Assembly: GCA_008360955.1 (NCBI GenBank)
Contig: LUCM01008723.1
Location: 211,296 to 275,295, forward strand
Reading direction: 5' to 3'
Origin: Fasciolopsis buskii
Lineage: Eukaryota > Platyhelminthes > Trematoda > Plagiorchiida > Fasciolidae
Length of the DNA: 64,000 nt
Shown here piece after piece: positions 1 to 13,361 of the stretch. The notes below the pieces were generated by a model that worked only from the letters and a program-made list of their open reading frames with translations, had not been told where the DNA came from and made no database searches. Position 1 is the first letter of the stretch. The number at the start of each line of letters is the position of its first letter. A program made the translations under genes and the position numbers.

Positions 1-598
1 TGGTTTAAGTGGTTCTTTACAAGTCCACCGCTAAATGCAGTGATTGCAGGTGGAGAAAGTTTAGATCGATTTCAGTCGAATAAAACGCGTAATGACCTAT
101 CTGATGCCAGTCGAGTTGGTAGCAAGAAACGAAATATGCACCATCTCTCTGAAATACCACGCGAAATTGTCCGTCCACTTAACTTTGTATCAGTAATTTT
201 TCCCAACTGCTTGCAACCGATTTTTCTTGACAGTTCTTTGCAGGCAATTATGTTTACCGATTCCTGTTTTCGTCCCAAATACATAAGTCTGAGAAAGTAT
301 TGATGATTTTTGGGAAAGTACAGTAATGTGTAAGGCATATTGGCTGTCGTAAGCAATTCACTGGGATTAAAATATTAGCAGCTACCAAAGTGAAACGTTA
401 CTAGCAAATAGCGCACCAATACTGAGTACCTTCTTCCTCATTAAAACGAACTAACTAGATTTTAGAGTTGTTTTTATTAAAGGAAATGCTTGAAGTGACG
501 AGCAGGCATAAAGATAATTCAGGGAAAAACACCGATATTTGTCATTCAGGTTCACAGAAGTATTTCAAAACTGAACACAACTCAGTAGAATGTTTCGA
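1..598. other. No recognisable gene
   Basis: Short overlapping open frames on both strands (under 95 codons) show no family motif and no convincing splice context. The stretch ends abruptly where the interspersed repeat begins at about 599. Confidence 0.5.
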
Positions 599-919
599 AT
601 ACGGATGGATGAACAAAACTTCCCCGACAACACACGACCGGTTTCGCAGTTATTGCTATTCCTCAGGTATGCGTACCCGGTACTCTCCTGTGCAACCTTC
701 CATATACTAGTGCTCTCCTCTGTTAGTTTATCACTTTAATCTCATTTGAATCGTTGGGAGCATGAATGAATGATAAGTCCATTTTAGAGTCGCATATCGA
801 TTCGTTAGAGGATTTTCGTCGGTCAGGCAAGACTACCCTTCAGAAAGGTGACGAATCACCATGTGATTCCTCTGACGACTTCTGATCCATTCACGCTAAT
901 AACTATTCAAATGAGATTA
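599..919 (+). repeat. Interspersed repeat, copy A (320-bp element)
   Basis: This segment matches the reverse complement of 31141-31460 over its whole length at roughly 95% identity by eye. Both copies stop at the same two ends, so it looks like a discrete mobile unit rather than a chance duplication. Mismatches gather in the last 60 bases. The 737-919 half is a foldback (separate entry); the 599-736 half is unique sequence. I see no coding capacity, so a non-autonomous transposon or SINE/MITE-like element is the likeliest identity. The family is not recognised. Confidence 0.85.
737..919. mobile_element. MITE-like foldback unit inside repeat copy A
   Basis: The 15 bases at 737-751 (TAATCTCATTTGAAT) are exactly the reverse complement of 905-919. 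With mismatches the pairing continues inward for about 40 bases (737-779 against 878-919), and a weaker match reaches further. The result is a 183-bp hairpin-forming unit with a loop around 800-850. Such long terminal inverted repeats are typical of miniature inverted-repeat DNA transposons. No transposase is present. The same unit recurs at 31141-31323 with its terminal repeat slightly degraded. Confidence 0.6.
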
Positions 920-3900
920 TATTGTGAACACATAAATGTTTCATTTTTGTCAATCAATCTAGTTTGCCTTAGACTTCATTTTATCCCGTGAAATTCTCAC
1001 GGTCCACTGTTCACGAGTTATTGTGCCCGCGAAAACAGTGTGCCAGAAGGAAATGATGATTTATCACTCGGTCTGGAATAAATCTGTTCAAATAACGACC
1101 GGTTTTTATTTGATTGCACATGCCTCGCACAACAGTTCTGGCGGAACAAGTAGCCAGGATTTTTTCTTCCAGCAATAATCAGCGCGATACATTTGCGAAC
1201 GCATGTAGACTGCAGTGAATGGTAGACAAAATCGAAGAAAATTCCCGTACGTCATGAAGTAAAAATAATGCAGACAATGTCGATATTACTGCCTTCTTAA
1301 ATGCTTATTCTCTCCGAAATAATGCGGGATGCGGAAAACCAGGCAGATTTTTGTTAAATGAATTTCTTGTGATAAATCAAAATTTAATTAAATGGCTAAC
1401 TGATTGCGTATACCTTTTGAGCGGATATGGAGAAATAGCTTTGGCGAAAGTGATCGATATGAAGAAAAATCATCAAGCTAGAGAGAATCCTGGCGATCCA
1501 GAAACCAAGTAGCAAATTATTTGCAAAATATTCATGAGATATTCAAATGTATGGAAACAGTCGTGTTCAGAAGTGATTGACTTATCGAAAGATTCACCAA
1601 AATATCTAACCCTTAGTTGTTGAAGTATTAATTGCGTCGCACTTGCAACCTTGAGTTTGACTACCAAAACACACAGTCAGTGTATTCGAAAAGGAATCCA
1701 ATCTGGACCTCTTATATTGACTTACTCATTGAACAGAGAGGTTCTGTCGCTGATTCATCATCTAGGGAATATTTCTTGCTTTCCTACTCAACTCAAAGGA
1801 CGCTTTGCTAGGTAGCCATCTTATGACAGATTATCAGCCAAGTTATTCTAATTAGTAGTTATGGCCTGATTTATCCTATAACTGATACATACCCAGTATC
1901 ACATGGCGCAACGTGTTTCCGATACATTATGAACTTCGTTCGGTTCCGATCAGTTAACAATACCATTAATGTTGCCAATACAGTTTGGGCTGATGTTCTT
2001 ATAAGAGCACGCTTGAAATGGATCCATTTCGGCATAATTCACATTAAATATCTTTTTACATGCTAAAAGTTCCCACTGTACCAATCGATTATTTAGTTTA
2101 AGGTCCCAGGCATATCTCACTGAAACCAGTCAATTTGATCAACTAGTGCATATAGTCTAAGAAAAGTTTCTTTTTTCATCCCTTCAACCAATCGGATGCG
2201 TGCGATGAAGCTCAGACGCGAGAGGAACTAAAACGTAGCGGACTTAAAATTGTATAACTCAGCATGTTCACGTGGATAAAAAAAATCCCCTTCTATGAAA
2301 ATCGACGCCACATGACGTCTGTGATTGTTGCGTACTGACCAGTAGTAATTACTCGAGTTCCTTAGACTGAAGAAGGTATTTCGTTTTATCCACTGGGCAG
2401 ATAGTGTTGTCCCATTTTTCTATTGCATTGAATAAAAACTGGTTTCAGTCATGGTTGGGGATGACGCAGAAAACATCTGCGAGATAACTTAGTTTCAGCG
2501 ACATCAGTATAGAACCATGTAATCAGATGTGCTCTGTTCTCGCCAAGTTCGGCCATGGGAATCGTAACCTCCTGATTCAAAGCTGCGTGTGTCGTTGGAA
2601 TGAATCACGGTTCGTTGAGTTGGGCTCAAAACCCGTGACTATGTGAAGTGGCTTAAATAACTCCCACAAGTCTATGAGGTGAGTAACTTCGACACGACTG
2701 GTGGTCAATCCCATCACCTTCCCTGTTGTAAGTCCACGAATAAGCCGAACGGAATGGCGCTGCCGGACCGATTAGTCAGGCGGTTTGTCGTATAATTCAT
2801 GTACAGAAATGACAAAGGCAAAATTACGTTGCATTCAACAGAAGCTTTTCTTTGACCTGTAATGCAATAAAAGGACTTACCGTTGAAATTAGGCCTTAAA
2901 CTAACAGACTTCAACGTGATTACTACCAACTTTACCTGTTTTACCCTAAAAATTGAGGAATAACTGCAAAATTTTCCTAAATCGATCTAATAAGATTTCG
3001 TACGGTCTTTATATGGCGTTTGTTGTGGATGTTATTTTGACTTTACCAGCCCTTCGTCAGTTCATTCTGTGGGGGATATCTTTAAAATCTGTCTAAATGA
3101 TAGCTATTTTATGTGAGATCGAGACCGAATTTTTGTCGTTAATTTAGTAAGCTGTCCAAGTGATGCTTCTGAGGGACTTTACACCCTAGTAACTCAACGA
3201 AATGTCAGGATAGCAATGTCTAACAATGATAAACCACAGACCAATCGCGCTTTTAAAATGAACTGAACGTTCTTCTTACCCTAGTTGAAAAGATTACGCA
3301 AATCCTTGGAAGTCCTGCGGTTAGTTATCGCGCATATGACGACATCGTCGAATGAGATACAAACGTTAATAAATAAGACTAAAATATTTTCAAATTTCTG
3401 ACATGGGTATCTCCTAAGAAAAGACAAAGACTAGAGCCCATAGGGACGCTATTAGCAGAGGACTATATTAGACCGTCACACGGAAACTATGCATCAGATG
3501 TGCACCAGTAAATCGCTTTAAGATTTATCCAATAGGCACCTTGGTGTATGAGCTCCGAGTGGATCAGATGAGTGGCCCACGTGAAAAACGGAGAGCAAAC
3601 AAGTCTTCGTTCACCAGAATTTAATTCAGAGCCCGAAAATACATTACGCTTTGCCCTACAGGTAGGATTCGATAGGCTGCCTTTTACCGTTCCAAGATAT
3701 TGTGAATTATACATGGACAAAATCGGAAGTTGCCTTACTCTGTTTTTATAAGCTTTGAGCAGAAGTGAAAGTTTTGGACGAAAGTTTTGGTTGCAATCAC
3801 CTCTGACGGTAGTGTCAAGTCTGATATTTGGCAAGAGGAGTTTCTGAATCATTCTTCCTAATCAAGTTGTTCCTTCTGTAGAAAGGAGCGTGTCGATCAT

Positions 3901-6900
3901 ATCGATAAAAAATCATGGTTATTCTATTGAATTTCATAGAAAAATGCTGTGAGCTCAGCGCTTGGGATGGATTGGAAAGAGATTCTACTATGCGCGAAAG
4001 TCTGCGCTAATTTGAAAATGTAATTTGACGTTGATTTTACCAGTCGTCTCGAATGGAAGTCCGATGTCAGCCAGAAAACCCGTTTTGGCGTTCTTATTTA
4101 CGCTGTGCAAGAACTCGGTGGATACCGTTAACCTTTGTTCTAGGCCGCTGATGCGACTTTCCGAGGTATCGGTGGAGTGAACATTTTCATATTTGGCCGC
4201 AGTCTGTTATTAATACAGTCCCCTGATTCTTAGGATACATAGACATTCGGATGCACTCGTCCAGCAGTGTACGCACTTTATTCAACGAGAAAATGTTTGT
4301 GAAACGAAACCCTGCTGAATGTTTTCCTGTATAAACGGGCCCTAGGCTTATGCTGTTCTATTCACAGTGATCGTACGAAATGGCGAACTGACCAGCAGGC
4401 TTTTTTGTCGCTTCATTAACTAGCCAAGCAGAACTAAGAATACATTTCTATTCACTTTTCTCCTTTAGTTTCTGCTCGATCTAGAAAGACAGACCGTGTA
4501 TGGCAGGCTCTTGAAGCAACGAAACCTAGCATTATTGTCGTCTCATCGCCCAAGCCTATCACAAGGCATAATACAGTATAATCAGCAAGTCCCAAAATTC
4601 CTACTTCCATGCCCAAATAAGCAACACGAGGTAGAATTTGAGGTATTTAGCGCTCCGGTCAAATCGATTCTTTTGTTAGTAATCCGAAAATATTTTTGTC
4701 TAGAGATATCATGAAGGTCTTTCATTGCGCACTCAGTCAGTCGGTAAAGTTATGTCGAAGAAATGCTTTAGAGTGAGATTTTCATACCCAAACCTTCAAA
4801 GAGGTATATTTTCGTGGATAACGGATTTTGGCTGGAGAAATACCGATCGGCCGCTCTTTTCTGCAAGGATAGATAAACCATCCAAAGCTAGCCTGCACTG
4901 CCTAACGAATGTGACGATGTATTCGTTCTCTTTCATCTGGAGTTCTGATCTCAATTGCGGATAGATGACATAAACTGATGATGGAGCCTAGGAAGGATGA
5001 GACAATTAAAGTGCTTTCGTGATTTCTTATTGGTCCTTTGGATGCATACACCAGCTCATCTATCCCTTCCACATAAGCAGAATAACGCGAGATTTATCAA
5101 ACCTAATAATTACCTCGTAAACGTCGATCGTTAATGCTTAACTCTGACAGACTTCACGCATAGCGGTATTTGCTTAAGACCTACAATGTGCATAGTTCAC
5201 AGCTAGCATTTTATAGCATGATAAGCATTCCAGTGTGTCTTAGAAACCATTTCCTTTTTACCTTTCATGCATTGTCCCTTAGTACTGTCAGAATGCGCGA
5301 AACATTGCAAACTTACTTTGGTGTAATAAAAGTCATCCTTCTGAAGGTGGACGTTTACCAGTTGATAAAAATTTGGTGAGACCTTGTTTTGCTTTCTAAG
5401 CGAACCCATCAGTGACGTACAAACCAAGGGATTTAAGTTTTAAAAATACTGTGAGGGTTAACAGAGTATGGGGAGTGCTCGACAATCAGGCACCTGGTTG
5501 TCAAACCTGAAAAGAACCAATGGCCAGGAAACCACTCTGGAACTTCCGGGTTAGTTTTTCTGTTCTTTGTAAGGCATACATTAATACAATTGATAGACAG
5601 GTTACAAACTCCATAGAGATATCTAGAAACACGCATTCGGACAGTAACGATCAATCGAAAGGTGACTTTTAGGCATCCTACCCTCTATCGTAAATACTCC
5701 GGATTCTCGATGTTTTCACTAAATCCTGATCAGTTCTGAATATCTCTCTGCTTCGTAAATGGATCTTTGCTCGCAAAACGAAGAACAAAACGAGAAAGAA
5801 AGCCATGAACTCCGTTCAGTGAAGTTTAATCTTCCGCCTACAACGATTCAGTTAAATGCAAAAACAGTACCAGTAGACTAAATAATGGTAGTTTGATATA
5901 AATTAATCAGCTGTACAAGTAATTGCCTTTTTTATTTATCAGTTAGTTACACTTAGATCACTTTCATTTACGTAAGGCTTTATCATCTTCGGTTTACCTT
6001 TGAGAGCTTCATTAAATTGAGGAAGTGCATCTGAGAAACGCCGGTTAAGAGTAGTGAATTTTAAAATTCTGTCTCTTTTGGAATATTAGGCAGCTTCGTC
6101 ACGTGTTTTTTTGCCAATCACCCAAAACCTTGTTATTACTAATTTTCTTCCAGCTGCCGATGTTCCCAGTCTCGCGGGAACAGGTGATTTGCTCGAAAGG
6201 CGGAGAGGAGATTGCTGTAGTATTTTTTTCTGGCTATCGATGTACACATTCAGGTTCACTAGAATGGCCATCTTTATTTTGGGAGGCTGAAGCAACAATA
6301 CCAAAATCTTAATAGATTGATAAAAACATAAATCCCCTAACCAGATTCAGATTTTAACTTTAGAAAAGCCAATACTTGCATATTTCTGAGTAGTGCTATT
6401 CGCGCAAAATGTACTGCGGCGTTTTTCTTCTAGCAGACGTTTTTTATCGTTTTGGGTGTTTATGAAGCTCGAACACTCCTTCCATCGTCCTCGGCCAATT
6501 CTGAATTAAAAATGTCTTATTACGGTACACACACACATGAAAATAAAGTTGACAGTGTGATATCAGACGACTGGCAGGCAGACAATAAAATTGTGTTGTC
6601 ACTCCGGGAAAAAGTAAACTGCATAACGGGCTGGCCCGGAGTTGGCTGATTTGCCCAAGTTCTCTAGTGAGGTCAAAATTTACTCCATTGAATGTTGCTC
6701 TGTTTGAATAAACACAATGTGAATAAAAACAACCCAACAATGTGTTACTACGAAATCAATCTTGTATTGTATGAATCGCATTGTTATTCCCGTTGACAAC
6801 GGTTGTCTAGTTGTCATTGAGAAATACGCATGAAGCATCTGTTCTTGGTTATTGACTATAGCAAAATGAAAACTCGAACTATACTGTACTGAACTGAACA

Positions 6901-8660
6901 GTAGTATATCGAACTGAATGCATTTTCAGTCCTACAACAATGCGTATTTACTTAAACTAACGTAAGCACAAACAACTAACGGTAGCAACCAGAAAAACAA
7001 ATTATTGTCAATGTACATGTTTTTTTCACTAATCACATCAGAAATGAGTAATGCGCAGTAAAGATTTGGGCAATCAATTTGGACAATTGCAATGATGAAA
7101 CGCGAAGATAATCGATGGTTAGTTAACGTGCAGATGGTTCGTCGATTCGTGCATGCGCAATCAGTCTGCTACGCAGTCCGAGAGGAGAGAGCTGGAATGT
7201 GGTTGTTTTGTAAATTGTGGAAAATTGCAATCTAAAAAGTCATGCAAATTAGGAGAAAATTATCAAAAATCACGATAGTCATAAGAATGTGCAGGTGAAA
7301 AATTTATGCCGCCGTGGTGATCGTGCGCTTCGGTCGGAATCAGCAATAAATGTCCGGAAATAACAGTTCACGTTTCGTTGAATAATGATCTTTCTAAGAC
7401 ATTTAATTCCTCCACAAAAACTTATGAATTTTTATTCTGGCAAGGACAGACTGTCTATTTCACGTCAATTTCAACAGCACTTAAGATGTTCTGTACTTTG
7501 CATCAAACCCATTTGGATCATTTGACTACGAACGTTTCGTAGTCAAGGCTCGAATTACTTGCCAAACAATCACAGTTCCAATGCTTACATGCCTTGTTAT
7601 CATCACTTAGTTATCGGTTTTGTAGTCATATATTTTGTATTACTGGAGTGGGCTCTGGTAGCCTTCACCAAAATCAATAATTCTTAGACTCAGAAATCTG
7701 CAGCTAATCTGTACTTCTGGGATATGAAAGCGATGCAAAAAGGTTAGCCCTCCAAATGGGTGTCCAAATGTTGGACTCCTTAAACAAGTATATAACCAAA
7801 TTTAACCCGGAGTTAGTAACGGTCCACGAAAATCCCGCGCATAGACTGAGGTTTTGCTTTGGCTTAAGTGTCATGTTAAGCCACCCAGTGGTAGATTTCG
7901 GTAACAGAAAATGTGTGCATCTTTGCTTTGGCTTAAAAGTGAAATTAATTTAGGCAAATTATGCTGAGACGCTTTATCAATGCTTGTTGATTTAGTACCT
8001 GACAAACTGAGTTTGTTCAAACAAAAAGCAGACACTGTGGCATTTGCACTTACTTAGTCCCTTCCCATTGGTGACCACCTGCGCGCCTACCACTTCACAC
8101 GTCCCATAAATAGATGCGTAGCCTGTAAGAGACCTTTGCACATAACACGAAGTATTTTAGAATTTTTCGAGGACGCTGATTTTGCAGCACTCATTATTTC
8201 GTATTCAGATGAGTTGATTAGTGAAAAAGTTAAACTACAAAGTGCTAACTTTAGGGGTGAATTCACTATTACAGCTTGTTGGAGGGGTGCGTTCATACCC
8301 TAGCAAAGGGAAACAGGTTTCTCATAGCAAGACTCCATTGAGACTGAGCTGAACCACTGCGTATTAGCACTTGCTAGAGGTTAGGCAAGGACTTAAGAAA
8401 TGATGACAAATAACGTGTGATTACAAGAAAGCGAACGAAAAGTAAAGGGTTAGAGTGACGAACTAGTGGCCTGGAGTCAGAAGACAGACCGGCCAATCAG
8501 CGCTAGTGGCTCGTCGATTGCATAAACAATTAAGGTTAACCTTTTTGATTAGAAGGCCCGGAAAAAGGGGCCAAATCCGATTATGCTAACAGAGGTCTTA
8601 ATTATTCATAAGCTAACCCATTATACGCGAAATAACTTTCAGCGTAAACGACTTACGAAT
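920..8660. other. No recognisable gene
   Basis: No protein family, RNA gene or long repeat was recognised. The longest open frame, on the minus strand at 3487-3852 (121 codons), has no known motif and no paired splice sites, and is within chance expectation. A 12-base word (TTGCTTTGGCTTA) occurs twice about 65 bases apart near 7855 and 7923, too little to call a tandem array. Confidence 0.4.
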
Positions 8661-11600
8661 TCAGAAAGTCCTTGATGTCCTTCTGACGATAACACGGACA
8701 GTTTCCACAACCCGAATTCGAATTTTGCAGAAAGGACTAGCCATCTTCCATGTTATGAAGACATATAACAACTGATGCGAACCAGAATAGAAGGGACTAA
8801 CTTGAAGAGATGCATCTCGTATTAATTCTGAAGGCAAAAAGTAGCAATGATGGAAGCAAGAAGACCGGTTGAAACTTGTCAAATAGTAGGCGTTACGAAT
8901 TGTTGCATCTTTATCAATGAAATATCCGATCGTCCTGTGGACTTCATGAATGATTTTTGACTTTGATTGCCAGCTCAACAAAATACATGAATTTAGAAAT
9001 GAGTTATGAATCTGCTTTTTATTTTTGTCGGGTTGTTTCTGCCTTTTGGTCCCCACTTCACGCCACATTCGGGTTTTACAATAGTTTGGAACTCATAATG
9101 TATACCCGACAACTACTTGCAAGCAGTGTGAGATTGATGGTTCACACTTTTCACGCATAAAACCCAATTTAACCGTTAAAACTTACACTCCGGTAGCAAG
9201 CGACTCGAGTTCTGCTCTTACTAGAGTTCATCATATGTGCAGATCTACTACTGTAAGCATGATATAAATAATCTAAGACTCAAGTCTGGTGATTCTCGAA
9301 TATGAGGTTGACTGGGTGACCTGAATTCTGTACACAAAAGTTGTGGTTCAAAGATCAGTCAGCCAAGTTTAGTAGGACTAAACTAATTAATCTTGGCCAG
9401 AATAACAACTCACGTAATTTATATATTTCCAGCCAATTTTTGGTCGGACAAGAATTGCTTATAACTGTATCAAAAGCTAGTGTGGCCCAGGCTACATCAC
9501 AAAAAGCCGTTGTGCAATGCGAAGCGCTGTCCGTAAAAAGTTAGTGTTCGGTGATACCGCCTCCTCCACGTTTTGATCGCCACGAGCAAACCTTCTCAAG
9601 ATCTGTTATGCAAGCGACAAACTGTTTTTTTTTCTCCATGGACGTTCACAATCAGTCCGAAAAAGTGTGAATAAAATGCGGATGAAGTTGCATATTTTGC
9701 TGAATGTCTCAGACTCTTGGTTGGACGTCGATGTTGAGATGTCCAAATACTTTGGCCTAGACCGAATTCAAACCCTTCTGCGCGTGACATGGGTCTAAAT
9801 CGCGACTTTCATTGAAACAGTAAAAAAGGTTTCGGTTGATTCATCTGGAAACCTCTCTACTAACCGACCCCGTTAAAACTAGGATGTTGCATTTGTTTCG
9901 GCGACAGTAATATTTTAGGAAGCATCGAGACAACCATCTACCAAAGGGGGAGCACACGTCGGATCTGCAAGCGTGCTGTGAACCGCGGCTGAACAGACAT
10001 AATAATCTGGCTCTAGCTCCTACTAGATCGGAACGAATAAGGGCATTGGCCCTGCGCATTAAAGCAAGCGGGTGACCAAAATTGGGAATTCGTCATGAAT
10101 CAAACAACCAGCACGCAGCAGCTGCTTACAGCGGAACGCCTAATGTGAATCGATATCAATTAGGTGTAATCAAGATTCTAATGCAGCAGATTAGGCGTAG
10201 CCCTAATGACCAAACGGTGGTTTTTAACTATATATGTTCGTTGTAGTAAACAGACAATGTAGAAAAACATTTTTTATGGAGTGAATCATTTGGCTTTGAC
10301 TAATGTCCTGCTCAATTTTTGCAGCCATAACACCCATTTAGGCTGAGAGCGAAAAACTTCGATGTAAAACTTTTAAAACAGAGAATATTCAATGGAAGTG
10401 GGACGAGGACGAATCGATCTGCCGGCTACCTCAAACGAATTCGTTGGAAAATTTGTGAAATTTATTATTTCTGAGTCAATTTATTTTACCACCTTCTTTA
10501 CCCCGAAATTTAAGCGTTTTCCCCGGCAAAAACATTTGTTTGGAAACATCTCAATTTGCTGAAGAGCTACTGGAGAAACCCTTAGCTCAGCTCATCGACA
10601 GGAAACCACATTTCTGTTGCCTACAATGCAATCGAAGCCAGTTGTCATGAACGGAATGTTCGCTGTGGAATTGAAATAAGCAAGGCATGAAACGGCTGTG
10701 TTCTTATATTTTGCGACTAGATGTCGGAAATGGATAGAAATAGGTGTGAACTGTGCTTGAACGGAAACGTATCACTCTAAACCAATCCAATCATTTCGTG
10801 TTTGTGCTTGTCGATGCAATGATGCGATGAAACGCAAAGGAGCACGCGGCATTGTCGAAACAAATTAGCACCTGCAAATTAGGGGATATCAGTAAGTATG
10901 CTACACGCGCCTAAATTTTATTTGCATGTTTAAACCAATTCTGCAAGAATCTTGCTGGTCGATTAACTGAGTGCATGCACGAGCGAAAGATGTAGTCGGT
11001 TGAAATAAGCCAACAGACACCGAAAGTAATGGCAAGCAGAATCGAGCCGTTGCACTGACAACATTTTTGTTGAGAACTAACAATAACTAGTTCCTCTTTC
11101 ACCATGGTAAAGACGATATCATTAATTTAAAGGCAAAATCAAACTCTTCCGTATTCAGTAGTGGAAAATGGAACCAAAGTGTGAAATTTTAGCACGTCCA
11201 TAAACCATGTTTTTTTACGTGATACCAATGTCCTTGCAGGAAGCTAATTATGGTTTCCGAACTGCGTTAACCTGTAACCAGATAATAGCGGCCAGCGGGA
11301 AAGGGGAGAATTTGCAATTCTCGATCTGAGCAACATGGATCCGATTGTTCCGGTAGTAAATAGAAAAAAATGGACCATGAAGCGGTATGCACTTTAATCT
11401 CGCGATATGACAGAAAATCGAAATTTAGGAATTCCTAATACACCAGATACTCGAAACCCGCTTTATTCACACTATGATAACCGCATTACAACCAGACAAT
11501 AACTTCATCGGGAACCGCTAGTTGCCGAAATTTGAAAAGAGCATTCAAAAAGATTGTGCCCAAAATACCTCTGTTTCAGCTCATTAGGAAAAGACTTCAA

Positions 11601-13328
11601 ATACTGGGATGTGTATTGGTTGTTACTTGCTTAATATGTCTACTCTGTGGCTTTGCATTTGACAAAATCATGTTCGTGCTTCTTACTTCTGACCATCCCA
11701 AGGAGTAAGACAATTAGATCTATCCAAATTAACTGTTTGCTTTTTTCTTATTTCGCACAGTACTCCATTCTGAAAGATGTCCCTCGAGCGGAATTTTTTC
11801 TTCAACTGATCAAACATCATAGCATCCTCTCGATGTCATGGAAACAAAAGAAGCTGCTGACAGGCAGTTATTTGTTGTCTGTTCATAATTACCGGTTATT
11901 TCCGATATTATAAAGCGTCTCTTTGGTTACTTATGTGTCGCGCCACTTGTTCCCGTTTTCAGGGGATAAAATTAGATTTTCAGTTATTTTTCTGCATTCT
12001 GTTGTGTTTGCCTTTTGTTTGACAGTGGAGCGAGACTCTGAAACATGCGCGTACCGTAATAACCTGGTCATGCAAAGTAACAGTAGAAATAAATAGTTGA
12101 CTCTTTTTTGTATTTTTGCTACCGGACAAGAAGTAAGCTGGAGCAGGAAATGTTAAACTGGAAGCACACAGACGGCAAAATCTGCTTCCTCGAAAACGGT
12201 CTACCTAATAGTGTTTCGTTCACGCTATCAGATGACAATGAGCTTCTGGTGCAAGCTACGACAATTTCGCACTCACATACCATTCACTTATTTAGTCGAT
12301 AAAAAATGTCATGTACTAACCGTGAAATCCTTATAGTACCCCAGTGCTTGGCGTTGCATCACATTTAGCCGATTAAAGTTGATAATTTGTTGACTGTCCT
12401 CCATGGACAATAATGAGACGTTGGTGGCGAATTTCTAGTTCACTAATAATACTGGATAGTCTTCCTTTTAAACATTCACCTTTCCTTTGCGATTTGTAAT
12501 GTGTCTAAAAGACAAACACCCTAGACTCAAGTTTTCAACAAGTTTCAGGGCATAAGCAAAAGTTTTCAACTCTTATTTCACTCATTTTACTCCAAACGGA
12601 TTGAATTAATGTTGAACTGCAAAAAGTGATTTGCTTAAGATCAGCCACGGTCCTTGCAAACTTAATCCCCAACTGCAATGTGATGTGTCCATCATCTTTG
12701 CTTTTAGAGTCATCATTAGACGTTTTATCACTTTTATGCTTCAACTGAGATTTCAAAATTTTCCTCAAATATTTGCTTGGGGTGACTATCTAAGAATGCT
12801 TGACGAGCACTTGCAAATTCGGGATTAAAGTAATGCTGAAATTGACATAGTAGTTTCCGCTCTAACGTAAATACTCGTGATTCCAATGAACACAGCTAAT
12901 ATGCTCATTCTTTGCGAATAATTTTACCAAAGATCGTTCTTAAACATCTGTCGAATGATTCGAACCAGGATGCGAGTTATCGATTCAGACCTGGCAATCG
13001 CTATTTTATCCAAAACGTGGATCGCAAGAATTGTTCTTGCAAATGTGCCTTTTGGACCATTATTAGATCTTTGAACCCATTTGTCGTTAGAGTTGAAGTC
13101 TACCTCTAATTTTGCCGGTCACCAATGCATCGTTATACTAGGCGATTACCATATACCTTGTTGTTCGATGTTTCTGTGCACATTGCGTTGTGACAAACTT
13201 CACCTGGGTACAATCGGACGCTTGGGAGATCTCTGACTATCAACCAAGTAACTCAACTGCCAGCTGAGCGGTTGAAACAGCAGCATAGTCATTCCTGCAT
13301 TGGCAAATCAACTGTTGGCAGCTTGGTA
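8661..13328. other. No recognisable gene
   Basis: It starts with a minus-strand open frame of 135 codons at 8661-9068 that is Ser-, Phe- and Arg-rich and matches nothing I know; a frame of this length is expected by chance in 64 kb of such DNA. A 9-base inverted repeat (10136-10144 against 10190-10198) encloses 45 bases and is too short to call a structural element. Nothing else was seen. Confidence 0.4.
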
Positions 13329-13361
13329 CGTGTGTGTGTGTGTGTGCATGTGTGAGCGTGT
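13329..13361. repeat. (GT)n microsatellite, imperfect
   Basis: An uninterrupted GT tract at 13331-13346 continues as interrupted GT/GC/GA units to about 13361. Dinucleotide repeats of this kind are ordinary in animal genomes and length-polymorphic. Confidence 0.9.

Noticed and set aside
3487..3852. 121-codon minus-strand frame as a gene
   Set aside because: No motif; chance-length frame with no flanking signals.
8661..9068. 135-codon minus-strand frame as a gene
   Set aside because: No motif, no splice signals in suitable phase, and the length is within chance expectation for 64 kb of this composition.
10136..10198. Inverted repeat ACGCCTAAT/ATTAGGCGT as a structured RNA or attachment site
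   Set aside because: A nine-base stem around a 45-base loop is expected by chance, and no further pairing or second copy was seen.
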